Assembly: GCA_029968055.1 (NCBI GenBank) | Contig: JASCNX010000003.1 | Span: 62,001 to 126,000 of the forward strand | Source of the DNA: Xenophilus aerolatus | Lineage (GTDB): Bacteria > Pseudomonadota > Gammaproteobacteria > Burkholderiales > Burkholderiaceae_C | Length of the DNA stretch: 64,000 nucleotides | Reading direction: 5' to 3' | Part shown: piece after piece, positions 1 through 9,011 of the stretch | How positions within the stretch are numbered: position 1 is the stretch's first letter | Layout of the letters: each line of letters begins with the position of its first letter | The notes under the pieces: model-generated | What the model was told of the DNA's origin: nothing | Database searches by the model: none | What the model saw: only the letters and a program-made list of their open reading frames with translations | Position numbers and translations under genes: made by a program

Positions 1-131
1 AAGATGCCATCTATCGCTGGTTTGCCAATTTCGGCTGTGCTGAAAGTGGGCTCACGGTGGGTGAGGTGCTTTGGGCACTGATGCTCGAACGCGAAGAAGC
101 GATGGATACGCGCGGAGAACAAACTCGATGA
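1..131 (+). CDS. C-terminal fragment of an unidentified polysaccharide-locus protein
   Basis: An open frame enters from the left edge (first full codon at base 3) and ends at TGA 129-131, giving about 42 residues that begin DAIYRWFANFG and end in REEAMDTRGEQTR. I cannot assign a family from this tail. The stop overlaps the ATG of the next glycosyltransferase by 4 bases (ATGA), so the two are very probably translationally coupled and in one operon. By context it could be another glycosyltransferase or a sugar-modifying enzyme, but that is inference only. Confidence 0.6.
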   Translation, partial: DAIYRWFANFGCAESGLTVGEVLWALMLEREEAMDTRGEQTR

Positions 132-1264
132 CAGGGAACGCCAAGGCACGTGTTGCGTTGGACACCTACGTGCTGGCGCAAGGCATCAAGACCGGCGTGT
201 ACAGGGTCTGTGACGAGCTGTTCCCCAGGCTCATGAAGTCGCCTCGCATCAGCAGTTGCCTGTACTTCCGGGAGGGCACCGCCCAGCACGAATTGACCTT
301 GCGCCAGAAGATGCCCCGCCCGCTCTGCAAAGCAGCCGGCGAGGCGCCGGGTGACGGCGTCGACATCGTGCTGTCCCCTTTCGGCGTAGCGCCGCCCGAA
401 TGGCTGGCCGACCCGCGCTTGCTGCGGGCGCACATCATCTACGACCTGATCGCTATCCACCATCCCGAATACTTCACCGAAGCAGGAGCTGCCGAAGTCA
501 AGAGGATCATGGATTCGCTCGAGCGCGACATGATCGTCTTCGCCATTTCGGAGTGCACGAAGCGCGACCTGCTGGCTTACCGGCCTGATCTGGAGCCCGA
601 TCGGATCGTGGTCATTCCCCTGGCCGCCGGCGAGAGTTTTCGGCCCGTTTCCGAAGAAGGTGCAGGCATTTCCGTACGAGAGAAGTACGGCATACCCCCG
701 GATGTCCCTTACCTGCTGAGCCTTGCCACCCTCGAAGTGCGCAAGAACATGGATGTGATCGTGCGCGCTTTTGCGCTGCACTTGGAAGCGCATCCGGACA
801 GCGACCTTCATCTCGTGCTTGCCGGCATGTCTGGCTGGAAGCTCGACGGCCTTCGCAGCGCCCTGGCTTCGGTCCGCCGGTGGCGGCATCGGATCATCCT
901 GACCGGTTTCGTCGAGGATCAGGATCTCTCCGCGCTTTACAGCCAGTCGCTTGCCTTTTGCTATCTCTCGAGGTATGAGGGCTTCGGCTTGCCGCCGTTG
1001 GAAGCCATGGCATGCGGCGTACCCGTGATCTGTGCTGACAACTCGTCCTTGCCGGAAGTCGTTGGAAACGCGGGCATGCTGGTGGGCGCGAACGATGCAT
1101 CAGGTGTTGCCGCGGCGATCGAGCAGCTCAAGAACTCTCCGGCATTGCGGCAGGATTTGTCACGCGCCGGGCTGCTGCGGGCTCAGGCCTTTTCCTGGGA
1201 ATGCTGCGCGGAGTTAATAATTGATACTTTGGTACTAGAATTCGAGCGACGCGCGTCCGTCTGA
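128..1264 (+). CDS. GT4-type glycosyltransferase
   Basis: A 378-residue protein that probably transfers a sugar from a nucleotide-sugar donor to a lipid-linked glycan at the inner face of the membrane. The C-terminal half has the GT-B donor domain: YLLSLATLEVRKN near residue 193, LTGFVEDQDL, then YLSRYEGFGLPPLEAMACGVPVI, in which E284 and E292 form the EX7E pair of family GT4. I chose the ATG at 128 because it overlaps the upstream stop; the frame is also open from a TTG at 71. It lies directly upstream of fcl, so fucose or mannose is a reasonable donor guess, but specificity cannot be read from the sequence. Confidence 0.85.
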   Translation: MTGNAKARVALDTYVLAQGIKTGVYRVCDELFPRLMKSPRISSCLYFREGTAQHELTLRQKMPRPLCKAAGEAPGDGVDIVLSPFGVAPPEWLADPRLLRAHIIYDLIAIHHPEYFTEAGAAEVKRIMDSLERDMIVFAISECTKRDLLAYRPDLEPDRIVVIPLAAGESFRPVSEEGAGISVREKYGIPPDVPYLLSLATLEVRKNMDVIVRAFALHLEAHPDSDLHLVLAGMSGWKLDGLRSALASVRRWRHRIILTGFVEDQDLSALYSQSLAFCYLSRYEGFGLPPLEAMACGVPVICADNSSLPEVVGNAGMLVGANDASGVAAAIEQLKNSPALRQDLSRAGLLRAQAFSWECCAELIIDTLVLEFERRASV

Positions 1265-1293
1265 TTCGCCGTGTCCAAGAGGAAATCACATTC

Positions 1294-2256
1294 ATGAGCA
1301 AGGTATTCGTAGCGGGCCATCGCGGTCTGGTGGGCTCGGCCACCCTGAAGGCATTGGGTTCGCAAGCCGACGTGGTGCCGATCGTCCGAACGCATTCGGA
1401 ATTGGATCTGGCGGATCGCCAGGCCACGCTTGCGTTCTTCGAGCAGGAGCGACCCGATCAGGTCGTGATGTGCGCCGCGAAGGTCGGCGGCATCTTGGCC
1501 AACGCGAGCCTGCCGGTGGATTTTCTGCACGACAACCTGGCCATCCAACTGAGCGTCTTCGAGGCGGCGCATGCGGTCGGCGTCAAGCGCATGATCTTTC
1601 TGGGCTCTTCGTGCATCTACCCGCGGGACTGCCCGCAGCCGATCAAGGAAGACTATCTGCTCACCGGCCCCCTGGAGGCGACCAATCGTCCCTATGCCCT
1701 GGCAAAGATCGCGGGGGTCGAGGCGTGCTGGTCATACAACCGCCAGTTCGGGACGCAGTATCTGGCGCTGATGCCCACCAACATGTACGGGCCCGGCGAC
1801 AACTACCACCCGGAGCACTCTCATGTGATGCCTGCGCTGCTGCGGCGCTTCCACGAAGCCAAGGCGCGTGGCGACGAGTCGGTCGTGGTGTGGGGTTCGG
1901 GGCGCCCGCGCCGCGAGTTCATGTACTCCTCCGACCTGGGCGAGGCGATCGCATTCCTGCTGGCGCTGCCCGACGACCGCTTTGCCCAGTTGATCCGGCC
2001 TGAGATGGCGCCGCTCATCAACGTGGGTGTGGGCGAGGACATCACGATCGGCGAACTGGCGGAACTCGTGAAGAAGACCGTGGGATATGGCGGCCGTCTC
2101 GAGTTCGATGCCAGCAAGCCCGACGGTACGCCCCGCAAGCTGATGGATGTGTCGCGTCTTCACGCTCTGGGTTGGCGCGCCCGCACACAGCTCGAAGGAG
2201 GGCTGCGCAACGCCTACGAGGACTTTCTGCGTCACTACGCACCCAGCGCGGCCTAA
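1294..2256 (+). CDS. fcl: GDP-L-fucose synthase
   Basis: This 320-residue protein converts GDP-4-keto-6-deoxy-D-mannose to GDP-L-fucose with NADPH, by epimerisation at C3 and C5 followed by reduction, in the cytoplasm. The Rossmann motif GHRGLVGSA is at the N-terminus, the substrate-side motif LGSSCIYP carries the catalytic Ser near residue 106, and YALAK gives Tyr134 and Lys138, close to the E. coli positions. Length is standard. AAGAGGAA precedes the ATG. It follows the GT4 gene after 29 bases. Its partner gmd, which makes the substrate, is not in the window and may lie to the left. It ends 18 bases before the stop of the convergent operon. Confidence 0.93.
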   Translation: MSKVFVAGHRGLVGSATLKALGSQADVVPIVRTHSELDLADRQATLAFFEQERPDQVVMCAAKVGGILANASLPVDFLHDNLAIQLSVFEAAHAVGVKRMIFLGSSCIYPRDCPQPIKEDYLLTGPLEATNRPYALAKIAGVEACWSYNRQFGTQYLALMPTNMYGPGDNYHPEHSHVMPALLRRFHEAKARGDESVVVWGSGRPRREFMYSSDLGEAIAFLLALPDDRFAQLIRPEMAPLINVGVGEDITIGELAELVKKTVGYGGRLEFDASKPDGTPRKLMDVSRLHALGWRARTQLEGGLRNAYEDFLRHYAPSAA

Positions 2257-2274
2257 AGCGGACGGCCGGGAGCG

Positions 2275-3993
2275 CTAGCCCAGGTTGTTCAGGCGCTCTC
2301 GGTAGGTCTCGACCAGCGCTGTCGAGCAGAAGTAGTCCATCACGCGCCGTTGGGCAACCCGGGCCTTGGCGAGAGCGCGCGGGCGATCTGCATGAACGTC
2401 CATCAGATGCTGCGCCAGTGATTCGACCTCCGGGTCGGCCCAGACGTAGCCGGCCGGGTAGGGCACATAGTCGCTCGGCAATTCGACCAGCCGGAAGTCG
2501 ATCGGATAGGCCGCATCGTCCGTCACGAAATCCTCGACGCCGCCGAAGGGCGTAGAAATCACTGGAACGCCCACGGCCATGGCCTCGACGACGGTCAGGC
2601 CGAGGCCTTCGGAGCGATGCGGCGAAACATAGGCCGTCGCCGATGCGATGAGCGCATGCAGTTCGGCATCTGGCATCAGTCGATCGATGATGCGAATGCG
2701 AGGATCGTTGGCTGCAGCACGGTAGAGGCGATCGACCTCCTCCACCTTTCGGTTCGGGTACGTGACCTTGAAGGTAAGCCGGACCGGCGCGCTCGCGTCG
2801 GGAAACGCGCGTTGGAAGGCCTCGAGCAGCGCTCCGGGATTCTTGCGTTCCAGGATGCTGTTGGCGTCGAAGCAATAGACGAAGTGGGAGCCCGCAGCCG
2901 CATCGCCTGCCGCGGGTTCCAACGCGCCCAGATAGGCGAGGTACGGCGCTACCAGATGCACCGGCTTGGAAGTGCTCTGTCGCAAGGCCTGGGCGATGAA
3001 TGGGGTGGGTGCCCAGAACTCGTGAAAGTACTTCATCGCGACCTGCCACTCGGGCCGCAACGTTGGCAACTCCCAGTACCAGATGGCGATGTTGTAGCGC
3101 CCCCGCAGAAACTCATCGCCCTGTTCCTTGATCATGACGGGCAGCGTGTCGCCGTTCATATGGACCAGGTTGATTCGCGCATCGGGCAGATAGGGCGCGA
3201 ACGCCGACCCGCCATCGATGCTCTTCTGGATGGCGAACTCCTTTTGCTGCGCGCGGCATCCGACGTTTCGAATGCCCGCACGATGAACGCCGTCGAGGTA
3301 GCCGCGCACGCTGACGCCGAGGCCGGAAACCCGGTCCAAAGGCCCGATCAGGTTCATGCCCGCCCGCGGTTCGAGCGGGCCGTCAGGACGCTCCACCGTC
3401 TGCGGCCGCTCGACCCGGACCCGTTCTGTGGATTCGAGCCTTGCGCGGTGGTTGGCCGCCAGGCCGCCCGCTTTGCCCAGATGAAGGAAGTGCGTGAGCG
3501 GATGGTCGACGAAGCGCTGCAGCGCAGGATTGGAGATCAGATACCTCGCGGCCGAGAACGCGCCGGACGCATGCAGCCCCAAAGCTTCGCCCATGACGGC
3601 GTAGTGATAGAGCGCACAAACCGACTTCAACTTCGATCGACTGAAGCGACTCCGATAGAGGGCCGGATCGAAGTACGCGTTCGGACGTCGCCCCTCGGCG
3701 TCGCCCAGGTTGACATAGTGCGCCAGCGGTTCGAACCCCGCATCGCGGATGTCGGGGTAACTGGAAAGGTACCAATCCTCGTCGAACAGGCCCAGCTCGG
3801 CGATGCAAAGCGCCTGACGCGCCGGACTGTGCTGGGCACTCGCGCTCATGATGGCGTCCCAATCCAGGCCGATGCGCTGCGCGAGTTGCTGCGCTCGCAC
3901 GCGCAGCGCTGCCAGAAGATCGTCATATGCGCCTTGCGACACCGCCCGACTTCCTTCGTCGCTGCGATCGATGGACTCGACAGACACATTCAT
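2275..3993 (-). CDS. GT4 glycosyltransferase with N-terminal tandem-repeat domain
   Basis: A 572-residue protein. The last third is a GT4 donor domain with YVSPHRSEGLGLTVVEAMAVG at about 455-475. The N-terminal part (about 70-178) contains three diverged repeats of roughly 35-42 residues: FDEDWYLSSYPDIRDAG..PLAHYVNLGDAEGR, then FDPALYRSRF..ALYHYAVMGEALGL, then FSAARYLISNPAL..PLTHFLHLGKAGG. Such repeats occur at the N-terminus of some bacterial glycosyltransferases, and I know of no established function. The ATG at 3993 overlaps the stop of the preceding GT2 gene by 4 bases. It is the last gene of the manC-wzm-wzt-GT2-GT4 operon. Sugar specificity is unknown. Confidence 0.85.
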   Translation of the reverse strand: MNVSVESIDRSDEGSRAVSQGAYDDLLAALRVRAQQLAQRIGLDWDAIMSASAQHSPARQALCIAELGLFDEDWYLSSYPDIRDAGFEPLAHYVNLGDAEGRRPNAYFDPALYRSRFSRSKLKSVCALYHYAVMGEALGLHASGAFSAARYLISNPALQRFVDHPLTHFLHLGKAGGLAANHRARLESTERVRVERPQTVERPDGPLEPRAGMNLIGPLDRVSGLGVSVRGYLDGVHRAGIRNVGCRAQQKEFAIQKSIDGGSAFAPYLPDARINLVHMNGDTLPVMIKEQGDEFLRGRYNIAIWYWELPTLRPEWQVAMKYFHEFWAPTPFIAQALRQSTSKPVHLVAPYLAYLGALEPAAGDAAAGSHFVYCFDANSILERKNPGALLEAFQRAFPDASAPVRLTFKVTYPNRKVEEVDRLYRAAANDPRIRIIDRLMPDAELHALIASATAYVSPHRSEGLGLTVVEAMAVGVPVISTPFGGVEDFVTDDAAYPIDFRLVELPSDYVPYPAGYVWADPEVESLAQHLMDVHADRPRALAKARVAQRRVMDYFCSTALVETYRERLNNLG

Positions 3994-5924
3994 TCCAGTG
4001 GCACCAGTGGCTCCGCAGCCGACCGGCTTTGAAAATTCTTGTTGAAATAGGGATCGCGTCGGACCGCGGACGACCAACGGCTGAGGAACAGGTCGCGCTC
4101 GGGCGAACTGTCGTGCTTCCTGCGGAGGCTGGAGTTGTGGAAGTGGTATAGCGTCGCCGCCGGGGTGTAGACGACGCGATAGCCCCGGGCTTCGCACTTG
4201 AGACAAAAGTCCACGTCGTTGTAGTCGGTGCGTAGCGCGGGGTCGAAACCGCCGACTTCGTCGAACACCTCTTTGCGGTAGGCCATGACCGCCCCGGTCA
4301 CGCCGCTCCAGTTGCGGTCGATCGACGCCATGCCCGCATACTCGCTGCCGTCGGCGGGCGCAGCGTGAAACACATGGCCAACGGCTCCTCCGTGGCCCAG
4401 GGCGATGCCTGCATGCTGGAGCGTGCCATCCCCGAACAGCAGGCGGCAACCAGCCACCCCCACCTCGCGCCTCGCAGCTTGCCCACTCAGTTCCTGGATC
4501 CAATCCGGCGAAATGACTTCGAGGTCATCGTTGAGCAGCAACGCGATGCCTGACTCCACGAGCGAAGTCGCAAAATTCGCCTTGTATGCGAACGAGAACG
4601 GCGTCCGGGGTGGGCAGGTACAAGCACTGTGACCGTGTTGATCGAGCAGGGCACGCAGTTCCTCGTCCACGACCCCATCGTCGACCACGATGATGCGGTA
4701 GTCGCGAGCGGTCGACTTCTCGATGATGGAGCGCACGAAGTGTGTGGCAAGGGTCACCTCGCCGAGCCCGGGAAGCTCACGTTTCTGCATGCCGCTGAGA
4801 ATCAGCAGCGTGACAGGCATCGCAGGCGCAGGCCATCTCACATGCAGGCTGCCGGGCACTGCGCCGGGTTCGACGCGCGCCTCTGCAATCTCCTGCTTTG
4901 CAAAGAGTTCGAGGACGCGGCTGGCGTCGGCAAGCGCGTCTTCCGAAAAGAAGCCCCCTGGCCGTGGCGCATCGGTGGCGCGCACGTACATGATGTCGTC
5001 GACGTGCGCCACGGTACGCGCATGCGCCGCTGCGTGGAGCAGCAACGCGTATTCCGCTGCCTGCGCGTGGAGCCCGACGGGCGGCGCAACGTTCAGCAGG
5101 AGGGCTTTGCGGATGGCGACGAATCGGCCCAGCATGTTGACGGCCTGCTGGTATTCGGGCGACCAATCAGGTTTATAGAACGGCGCGCCTACCTTCTCGT
5201 CCGCCACGAGATGGGCCTCGTCGGTATAGACAAGGTCCGCTTCGCTTCGGCTTCGCGCCTGCTCGCCGATACGTTTCACCAAGTCGTCATCCAGCACGTC
5301 GCCAGCGGAGACCAGCCCGATGAACACCGTCGTCGCTTGCAAGCAGGCGGCAAGCAGGTCCTCGGTCTCGATGACGAATCGCCGCTTTCGCACCTGACGG
5401 CGGACGCGCCAGTCGATGTCGAGCCATTGCGCGACCTGGCCATCCTCGACGCTGTCGCAGCACAGCAGAGCCTCCCACCCGGGATCGGTCTGTCGGAGGA
5501 TCGACTGCATCGTGCGCTCGAGCCCGGCGGGATCATGTCCGTGGGTCGAAACGACGAAACACACGGTCGTCGTGCTCTGCCGCATTTGGCCGAGTTCGAA
5601 GACCGGCTCCAAGACCGCCTGGCGCGACGTCGCGGGATTGCCCAGTGCCGCCAGATCGATATCGTCAGGCCGTTCCAGCGTCAGAAGGTCTGGGTCGGCC
5701 AATTTCGGGTGCAGGTTGCTTGGCTTGGCCGGCAGCGAAGGTGCCCAGGCCGTGCTGAATTGCGACAGGCTACTGGTGTGTCGCGTGGCTGTCTGTAAGC
5801 GAGCCAGCAGGCTAGGTGCGAGCCTGGCTAAGACTCCCCGGGCCAGGCGCTTGAGCGTCTGTCGATTCCGCAGGAGGGTGCCGGCGCGAGCGAGAAGCGA
5901 CCGGACGGGACTATGGCTGGCCAT
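3990..5924 (-). CDS. Tandem GT2 glycosyltransferase with degenerate N-terminal copy
   Basis: A 644-residue protein with two GT-A (family 2) regions. The C-terminal copy (about 370-620) looks catalytic: IIVVDDG near 411, LLLNDDLEV at about 462-470, and DYNDVDFCLKCEARGY near 570. The N-terminal copy (about 120-330) keeps YTDEAHLV and FYKPDWSPEY but has GLVSAGDVLDDD where the sister enzyme at 11089-12948 has ALMDHDDLL, so its metal-binding DxD is lost. It probably adds one sugar to the growing glycan. It sits 33 bases after wzt in the same operon and overlaps the next GT4 gene by 4 bases. Confidence 0.85.
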   Translation of the reverse strand: MASHSPVRSLLARAGTLLRNRQTLKRLARGVLARLAPSLLARLQTATRHTSSLSQFSTAWAPSLPAKPSNLHPKLADPDLLTLERPDDIDLAALGNPATSRQAVLEPVFELGQMRQSTTTVCFVVSTHGHDPAGLERTMQSILRQTDPGWEALLCCDSVEDGQVAQWLDIDWRVRRQVRKRRFVIETEDLLAACLQATTVFIGLVSAGDVLDDDLVKRIGEQARSRSEADLVYTDEAHLVADEKVGAPFYKPDWSPEYQQAVNMLGRFVAIRKALLLNVAPPVGLHAQAAEYALLLHAAAHARTVAHVDDIMYVRATDAPRPGGFFSEDALADASRVLELFAKQEIAEARVEPGAVPGSLHVRWPAPAMPVTLLILSGMQKRELPGLGEVTLATHFVRSIIEKSTARDYRIIVVDDGVVDEELRALLDQHGHSACTCPPRTPFSFAYKANFATSLVESGIALLLNDDLEVISPDWIQELSGQAARREVGVAGCRLLFGDGTLQHAGIALGHGGAVGHVFHAAPADGSEYAGMASIDRNWSGVTGAVMAYRKEVFDEVGGFDPALRTDYNDVDFCLKCEARGYRVVYTPAATLYHFHNSSLRRKHDSSPERDLFLSRWSSAVRRDPYFNKNFQSRSAAEPLVPLE

Positions 5925-5957
5925 GAGGGTGGCTGGCTTTCTTCGACCTGGTGGAAA

Positions 5958-6659
5958 TCAAACTTCGGTCAGTCGGCCATGCTCGAGGCGCACGACGCGA
6001 TTGCACTCCTTGGCAATGAGCTCGGGCGAATGGGAGGCGAGGATCAGGATGCCCGAGCCCGAGACCATCTCCTGCATTCGCTGTTCGGCTTTCTCGGTGA
6101 ACTCGGCGTCTCCCACGGAAAGCCATTCGTCCATCAACAGGATGTCTGCCTTCACGCTCGTCGAGATCGAGAACGCGAGTCGCATCATCATCCCGGTGGA
6201 ATAGGTTCGTACGGGCATGTTGAGATAGTCGCCGAGACCGCTGAACTCGGCGATGGAGGGCGTGAGGTTGTCAACCTGCTTCTTGCTCAGTCCCATCACG
6301 AGGCCGCGCAGCATGATGTTTTCGTAGCCTGACGCGTCCGCTTCCATCCCCAACGAGGGATCGATGAGGCTGGCCACCGTGCCCTGCCGCACGAACTCCC
6401 CCGCACTGGGCTCGTAGATGCCGGCGAGCGTTCGCAGCAGCGTCGACTTTCCAGCACCGTTGTGGCCTATGAGGCCGAGTCGGTCGCCGCTGCGCAACTC
6501 AAGGTTAATGCCACTGAGGGCTTGAACCACCGCAACACCGGTCTCCTTGCCGAACCGGCCCCCGGTCACCGAGGCGGCCAGCGTCTTCTTGAACGACGCA
6601 GCACCTGCCCCGTAGATAGGAAAGTTGACCGAAACGTCTTTGAGAGAGATTGAAACCAT
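5958..6659 (-). CDS. wzt: Polysaccharide ABC exporter, ATPase subunit (short Wzt type)
   Basis: The 233-residue ATP-binding subunit of a polysaccharide exporter. It has Walker A GHNGAGKSTLLRTLAG, the family-typical stretch YENIMLRG, a signature region around TYSTGMMMRLAF, and Walker B DILLMDEWLSVGD. It ends soon after the nucleotide-binding domain (HGRLTEV), so it lacks the C-terminal carbohydrate-binding domain of long Wzt proteins. The start is the ATG at 6659, 2 bases after the wzm stop; the frame continues upstream but that part reads as the out-of-frame shadow of wzm. It pairs with the permease encoded just before it. Confidence 0.92.
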   Translation of the reverse strand: MVSISLKDVSVNFPIYGAGAASFKKTLAASVTGGRFGKETGVAVVQALSGINLELRSGDRLGLIGHNGAGKSTLLRTLAGIYEPSAGEFVRQGTVASLIDPSLGMEADASGYENIMLRGLVMGLSKKQVDNLTPSIAEFSGLGDYLNMPVRTYSTGMMMRLAFSISTSVKADILLMDEWLSVGDAEFTEKAEQRMQEMVSGSGILILASHSPELIAKECNRVVRLEHGRLTEV

Positions 6660-6661
6660 GG

Positions 6662-7465
6662 CTAGAGCCAGTAGACGACGCGGCGGCGGTACTTGGTGAA
6701 GAGGGCGCAGGCCACCAGGACGCTCACTGCGGTCCAACCGAGGATGCCGTGCCAGTTGTGCATGTCGGCGACACCACCCATCAGCGGCGTGCGCAGCAGA
6801 TCGAGCATCTGTGCAAAGGGATTCCACAGGATGTACTTGGCGCGGTCTGGCAGGCTCTCCGGCAGCCAGAATACAGGCGTCAGGAACATCAGCATCTGCA
6901 TCACGCTGGTCACGATCTGCGTGATGTCACGGAAGCGGGTGCAGAGCAGGCCCAACGCGAGCCCGATGGCGTGCGCGTTGACCAGCATCAGCAAAAAGGC
7001 GGGCAGCACCAGCCAGGAGCTGGCATGCAACTCGATGCCTGCCCACCAGGCAACGGGAATGTAGAGGACGAATTGATGCGCGAAGACGATGATGTTGCGT
7101 GACATGCTCCGCCACACGAACAGGCTGATGGGAAAGTAGCCTTGCTTGAGGTAGTTGGCGGAGTTGATGAACGCATTGCACGAGTCCGTCACCATCGTGG
7201 AGAAGAAGCTCCAGAAAATGATCCCCAGTGCAAGGTGAGGAAAGAACTTCGACAGCTCGGTCCCGAACAGCGAGCTGTACAGGGGGCCCATGCCACCGAT
7301 CATCGCGCCCATGCTGAGCGTCAGCCAGATGGGCCCCAGCATCGACCTGCGATAGCGCAGCACGATGTCGAACCAGGCCAGCGTCCACCAGATGTCGGTG
7401 CGGCGGGTGCCCTCCCACCAGTCTGCCCATGCACTGCGATGGAGATTGGAATGTGCCTTGATCAT
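6662..7465 (-). CDS. wzm: Polysaccharide ABC exporter, permease subunit
   Basis: A 267-residue ABC-2 type integral membrane protein. It starts MIKAHSNLHRS with a cytoplasmic segment containing RYRRSMLGPIW, the usual signature of Wzm/KpsM/TagG permeases, and then shows about six hydrophobic segments, the last before YRRRVVYWL. It forms the channel that moves the undecaprenyl-linked or lipid-linked glycan across the inner membrane, driven by the ATPase encoded 2 bases downstream. The ATG overlaps the manC stop by 4 bases, which fixes the start and indicates translational coupling. Confidence 0.92.
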   Translation of the reverse strand: MIKAHSNLHRSAWADWWEGTRRTDIWWTLAWFDIVLRYRRSMLGPIWLTLSMGAMIGGMGPLYSSLFGTELSKFFPHLALGIIFWSFFSTMVTDSCNAFINSANYLKQGYFPISLFVWRSMSRNIIVFAHQFVLYIPVAWWAGIELHASSWLVLPAFLLMLVNAHAIGLALGLLCTRFRDITQIVTSVMQMLMFLTPVFWLPESLPDRAKYILWNPFAQMLDLLRTPLMGGVADMHNWHGILGWTAVSVLVACALFTKYRRRVVYWL

Positions 7466-8880
7466 GCGCGGCCGTAGGTGTCTGCCAGGCGCACGATGTC
7501 GTCCTCGCCGAGGTAGCCGCCACATTGCACCTCGATCAGGACGAGCTCGTCCGAACCGATGTTGGTGAGCCGGTGCCTCTCCTTGAGCGGGATGTACCGG
7601 TACTGGCCGGGGAGCGTTTCGTATTCGGAGTCTCCGACCTGGACAAGCGCCTTGCCGCGAACGACGACCCAGTGCTCCGCGCGCTGGTGGTGGTATTGAA
7701 GCGACAGTGCCTGGCCGGGCTTGACGGTGATCCGCTTGACCTTGTAACCGTCCTCTTCCTTGAGCGATGCGTAGGTGCCCCAGGGCCGATGCACGGTGGC
7801 AGGCAACTGCACGGACTCGTGCTGGCGATGCTTGAGCGCCTCCACGATTTTCTTCACGTCCTGGGCGCTGTTCTTGTGCGCCACGAGCAGCGCATCCGGC
7901 GTATCGACGATCACGAGGTCGTGTACGCCCAGGGTGGCGACCAGCTTGGGGCCATGGCTTTCGACCTGAACGTGCGTGTTGGTGGTGTCGACGGCCACCA
8001 CCTCGTCCTCGAAGGTGTTCCCGCTCGCGTCGGCAGTCAGAGTCCTCGCCACGGAGGGCCATGACCCCACATCGGTCCAGCCGAACTTGGCCGGGACCAC
8101 ATGCACGTTGTCGGCACGCTCCATCACGGCATAGTCGATGCTGATATCGGGCTGCAGGCCGAAAGCGTGCGCATCGAAGCTCACGCCGTCGGCATTGGCG
8201 TTCGACGTGCTCAGCGCATGGCGGGCGGCGCTCAGCACCTCCGGGGCATGGGCCTCCAACGCCGAGATCATCGCGTCGGCCGTGAAGGCGAACATGCCGC
8301 TGTTCCAGTAGTAGCGCCCCGTCGCCAGATACTGCATGGCATCCTCGATCCGTGGCTTCTCCACGAAGCGCTTGGCCTTCTGCGGGGCACGATCGACGTG
8401 ATCCACCTCGATGTAGCCAAAGCCGGTGTCCGGCGCAGTAGGCTGGATACCGAACACGACAAGCGCGCCCTGGCGGGCCAGGCGCAGCGCGTCGCTGGCG
8501 CTGGCGACGAAGGCCGGCACGTCAGGGACGAGATGGTCCGCGGAGAGAACCAGCATCAGCGCATCGCCGCCGAACTGCGCCGCACACTGGAGCGCCGCCA
8601 AGGCAATGGCGGGCGCGGTGTTTCGGCCCTTGGGCTCCAGCAGGAACGTGGTGGACGGCGGGTCGCTCATGCCACTCAGGACGTCCTTGGTCAGGAACAG
8701 ATGATCCTTGTTCGTGACGATCATCAGATCAGCCGTCCCGCAGGCTTGGCCGCGCTCGATCGCCTGCTGGAGCAGGGTCGATTCGCCGAGTCTCATGAAA
8801 GGCTTTGGGAGTGCCTGACGTGACACGGGCCACAGGCGCGAGCCGTTGCCCCCTGAAAGCACTACCGAAACCAATTTCAT
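7462..8880 (-). CDS. manC: Mannose-1-phosphate guanylyltransferase / mannose-6-phosphate isomerase
   Basis: A 472-residue bifunctional type II enzyme that makes GDP-mannose from mannose-1-phosphate and GTP and can interconvert fructose-6-phosphate and mannose-6-phosphate. The pyrophosphorylase signature LSGGNGSRLWP is at residues 8-18, FVEKP follows mid-protein, and the C-terminal cupin carries RPWGTYASL and QYHHQRAEHWVVVRG, typical of type II phosphomannose isomerases. The start is the ATG at 8880; the open frame runs 28 codons further but without a better start. It is the first gene of the five-gene minus-strand operon and supplies the donor for mannosyltransferases and, through gmd and fcl, GDP-fucose. 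Confidence 0.93.
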   Translation of the reverse strand: MKLVSVVLSGGNGSRLWPVSRQALPKPFMRLGESTLLQQAIERGQACGTADLMIVTNKDHLFLTKDVLSGMSDPPSTTFLLEPKGRNTAPAIALAALQCAAQFGGDALMLVLSADHLVPDVPAFVASASDALRLARQGALVVFGIQPTAPDTGFGYIEVDHVDRAPQKAKRFVEKPRIEDAMQYLATGRYYWNSGMFAFTADAMISALEAHAPEVLSAARHALSTSNANADGVSFDAHAFGLQPDISIDYAVMERADNVHVVPAKFGWTDVGSWPSVARTLTADASGNTFEDEVVAVDTTNTHVQVESHGPKLVATLGVHDLVIVDTPDALLVAHKNSAQDVKKIVEALKHRQHESVQLPATVHRPWGTYASLKEEDGYKVKRITVKPGQALSLQYHHQRAEHWVVVRGKALVQVGDSEYETLPGQYRYIPLKERHRLTNIGSDELVLIEVQCGGYLGEDDIVRLADTYGRA

Positions 8881-9011
8881 ATCGTCAAGTTCAAACCCAA
8901 TCCTCTCGATTTTACCCGGCTCGAAGTGAGCCGCCGCGCCGCGGGAGACGGCGTGGGAATGCATCGATAATTTGGCGCGCCGTTCGGAAGAGTTCGTCCT
9001 TCGGCCCCAGC

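Noticed and set aside
8805-9011. 69-codon N-terminal extension of the O-acyltransferase
   Set aside because: It overlaps the divergent manC start and is Arg/Ser rich without structure; the family normally begins just before the YRPDIDGLRA motif, matching ATG 9012.
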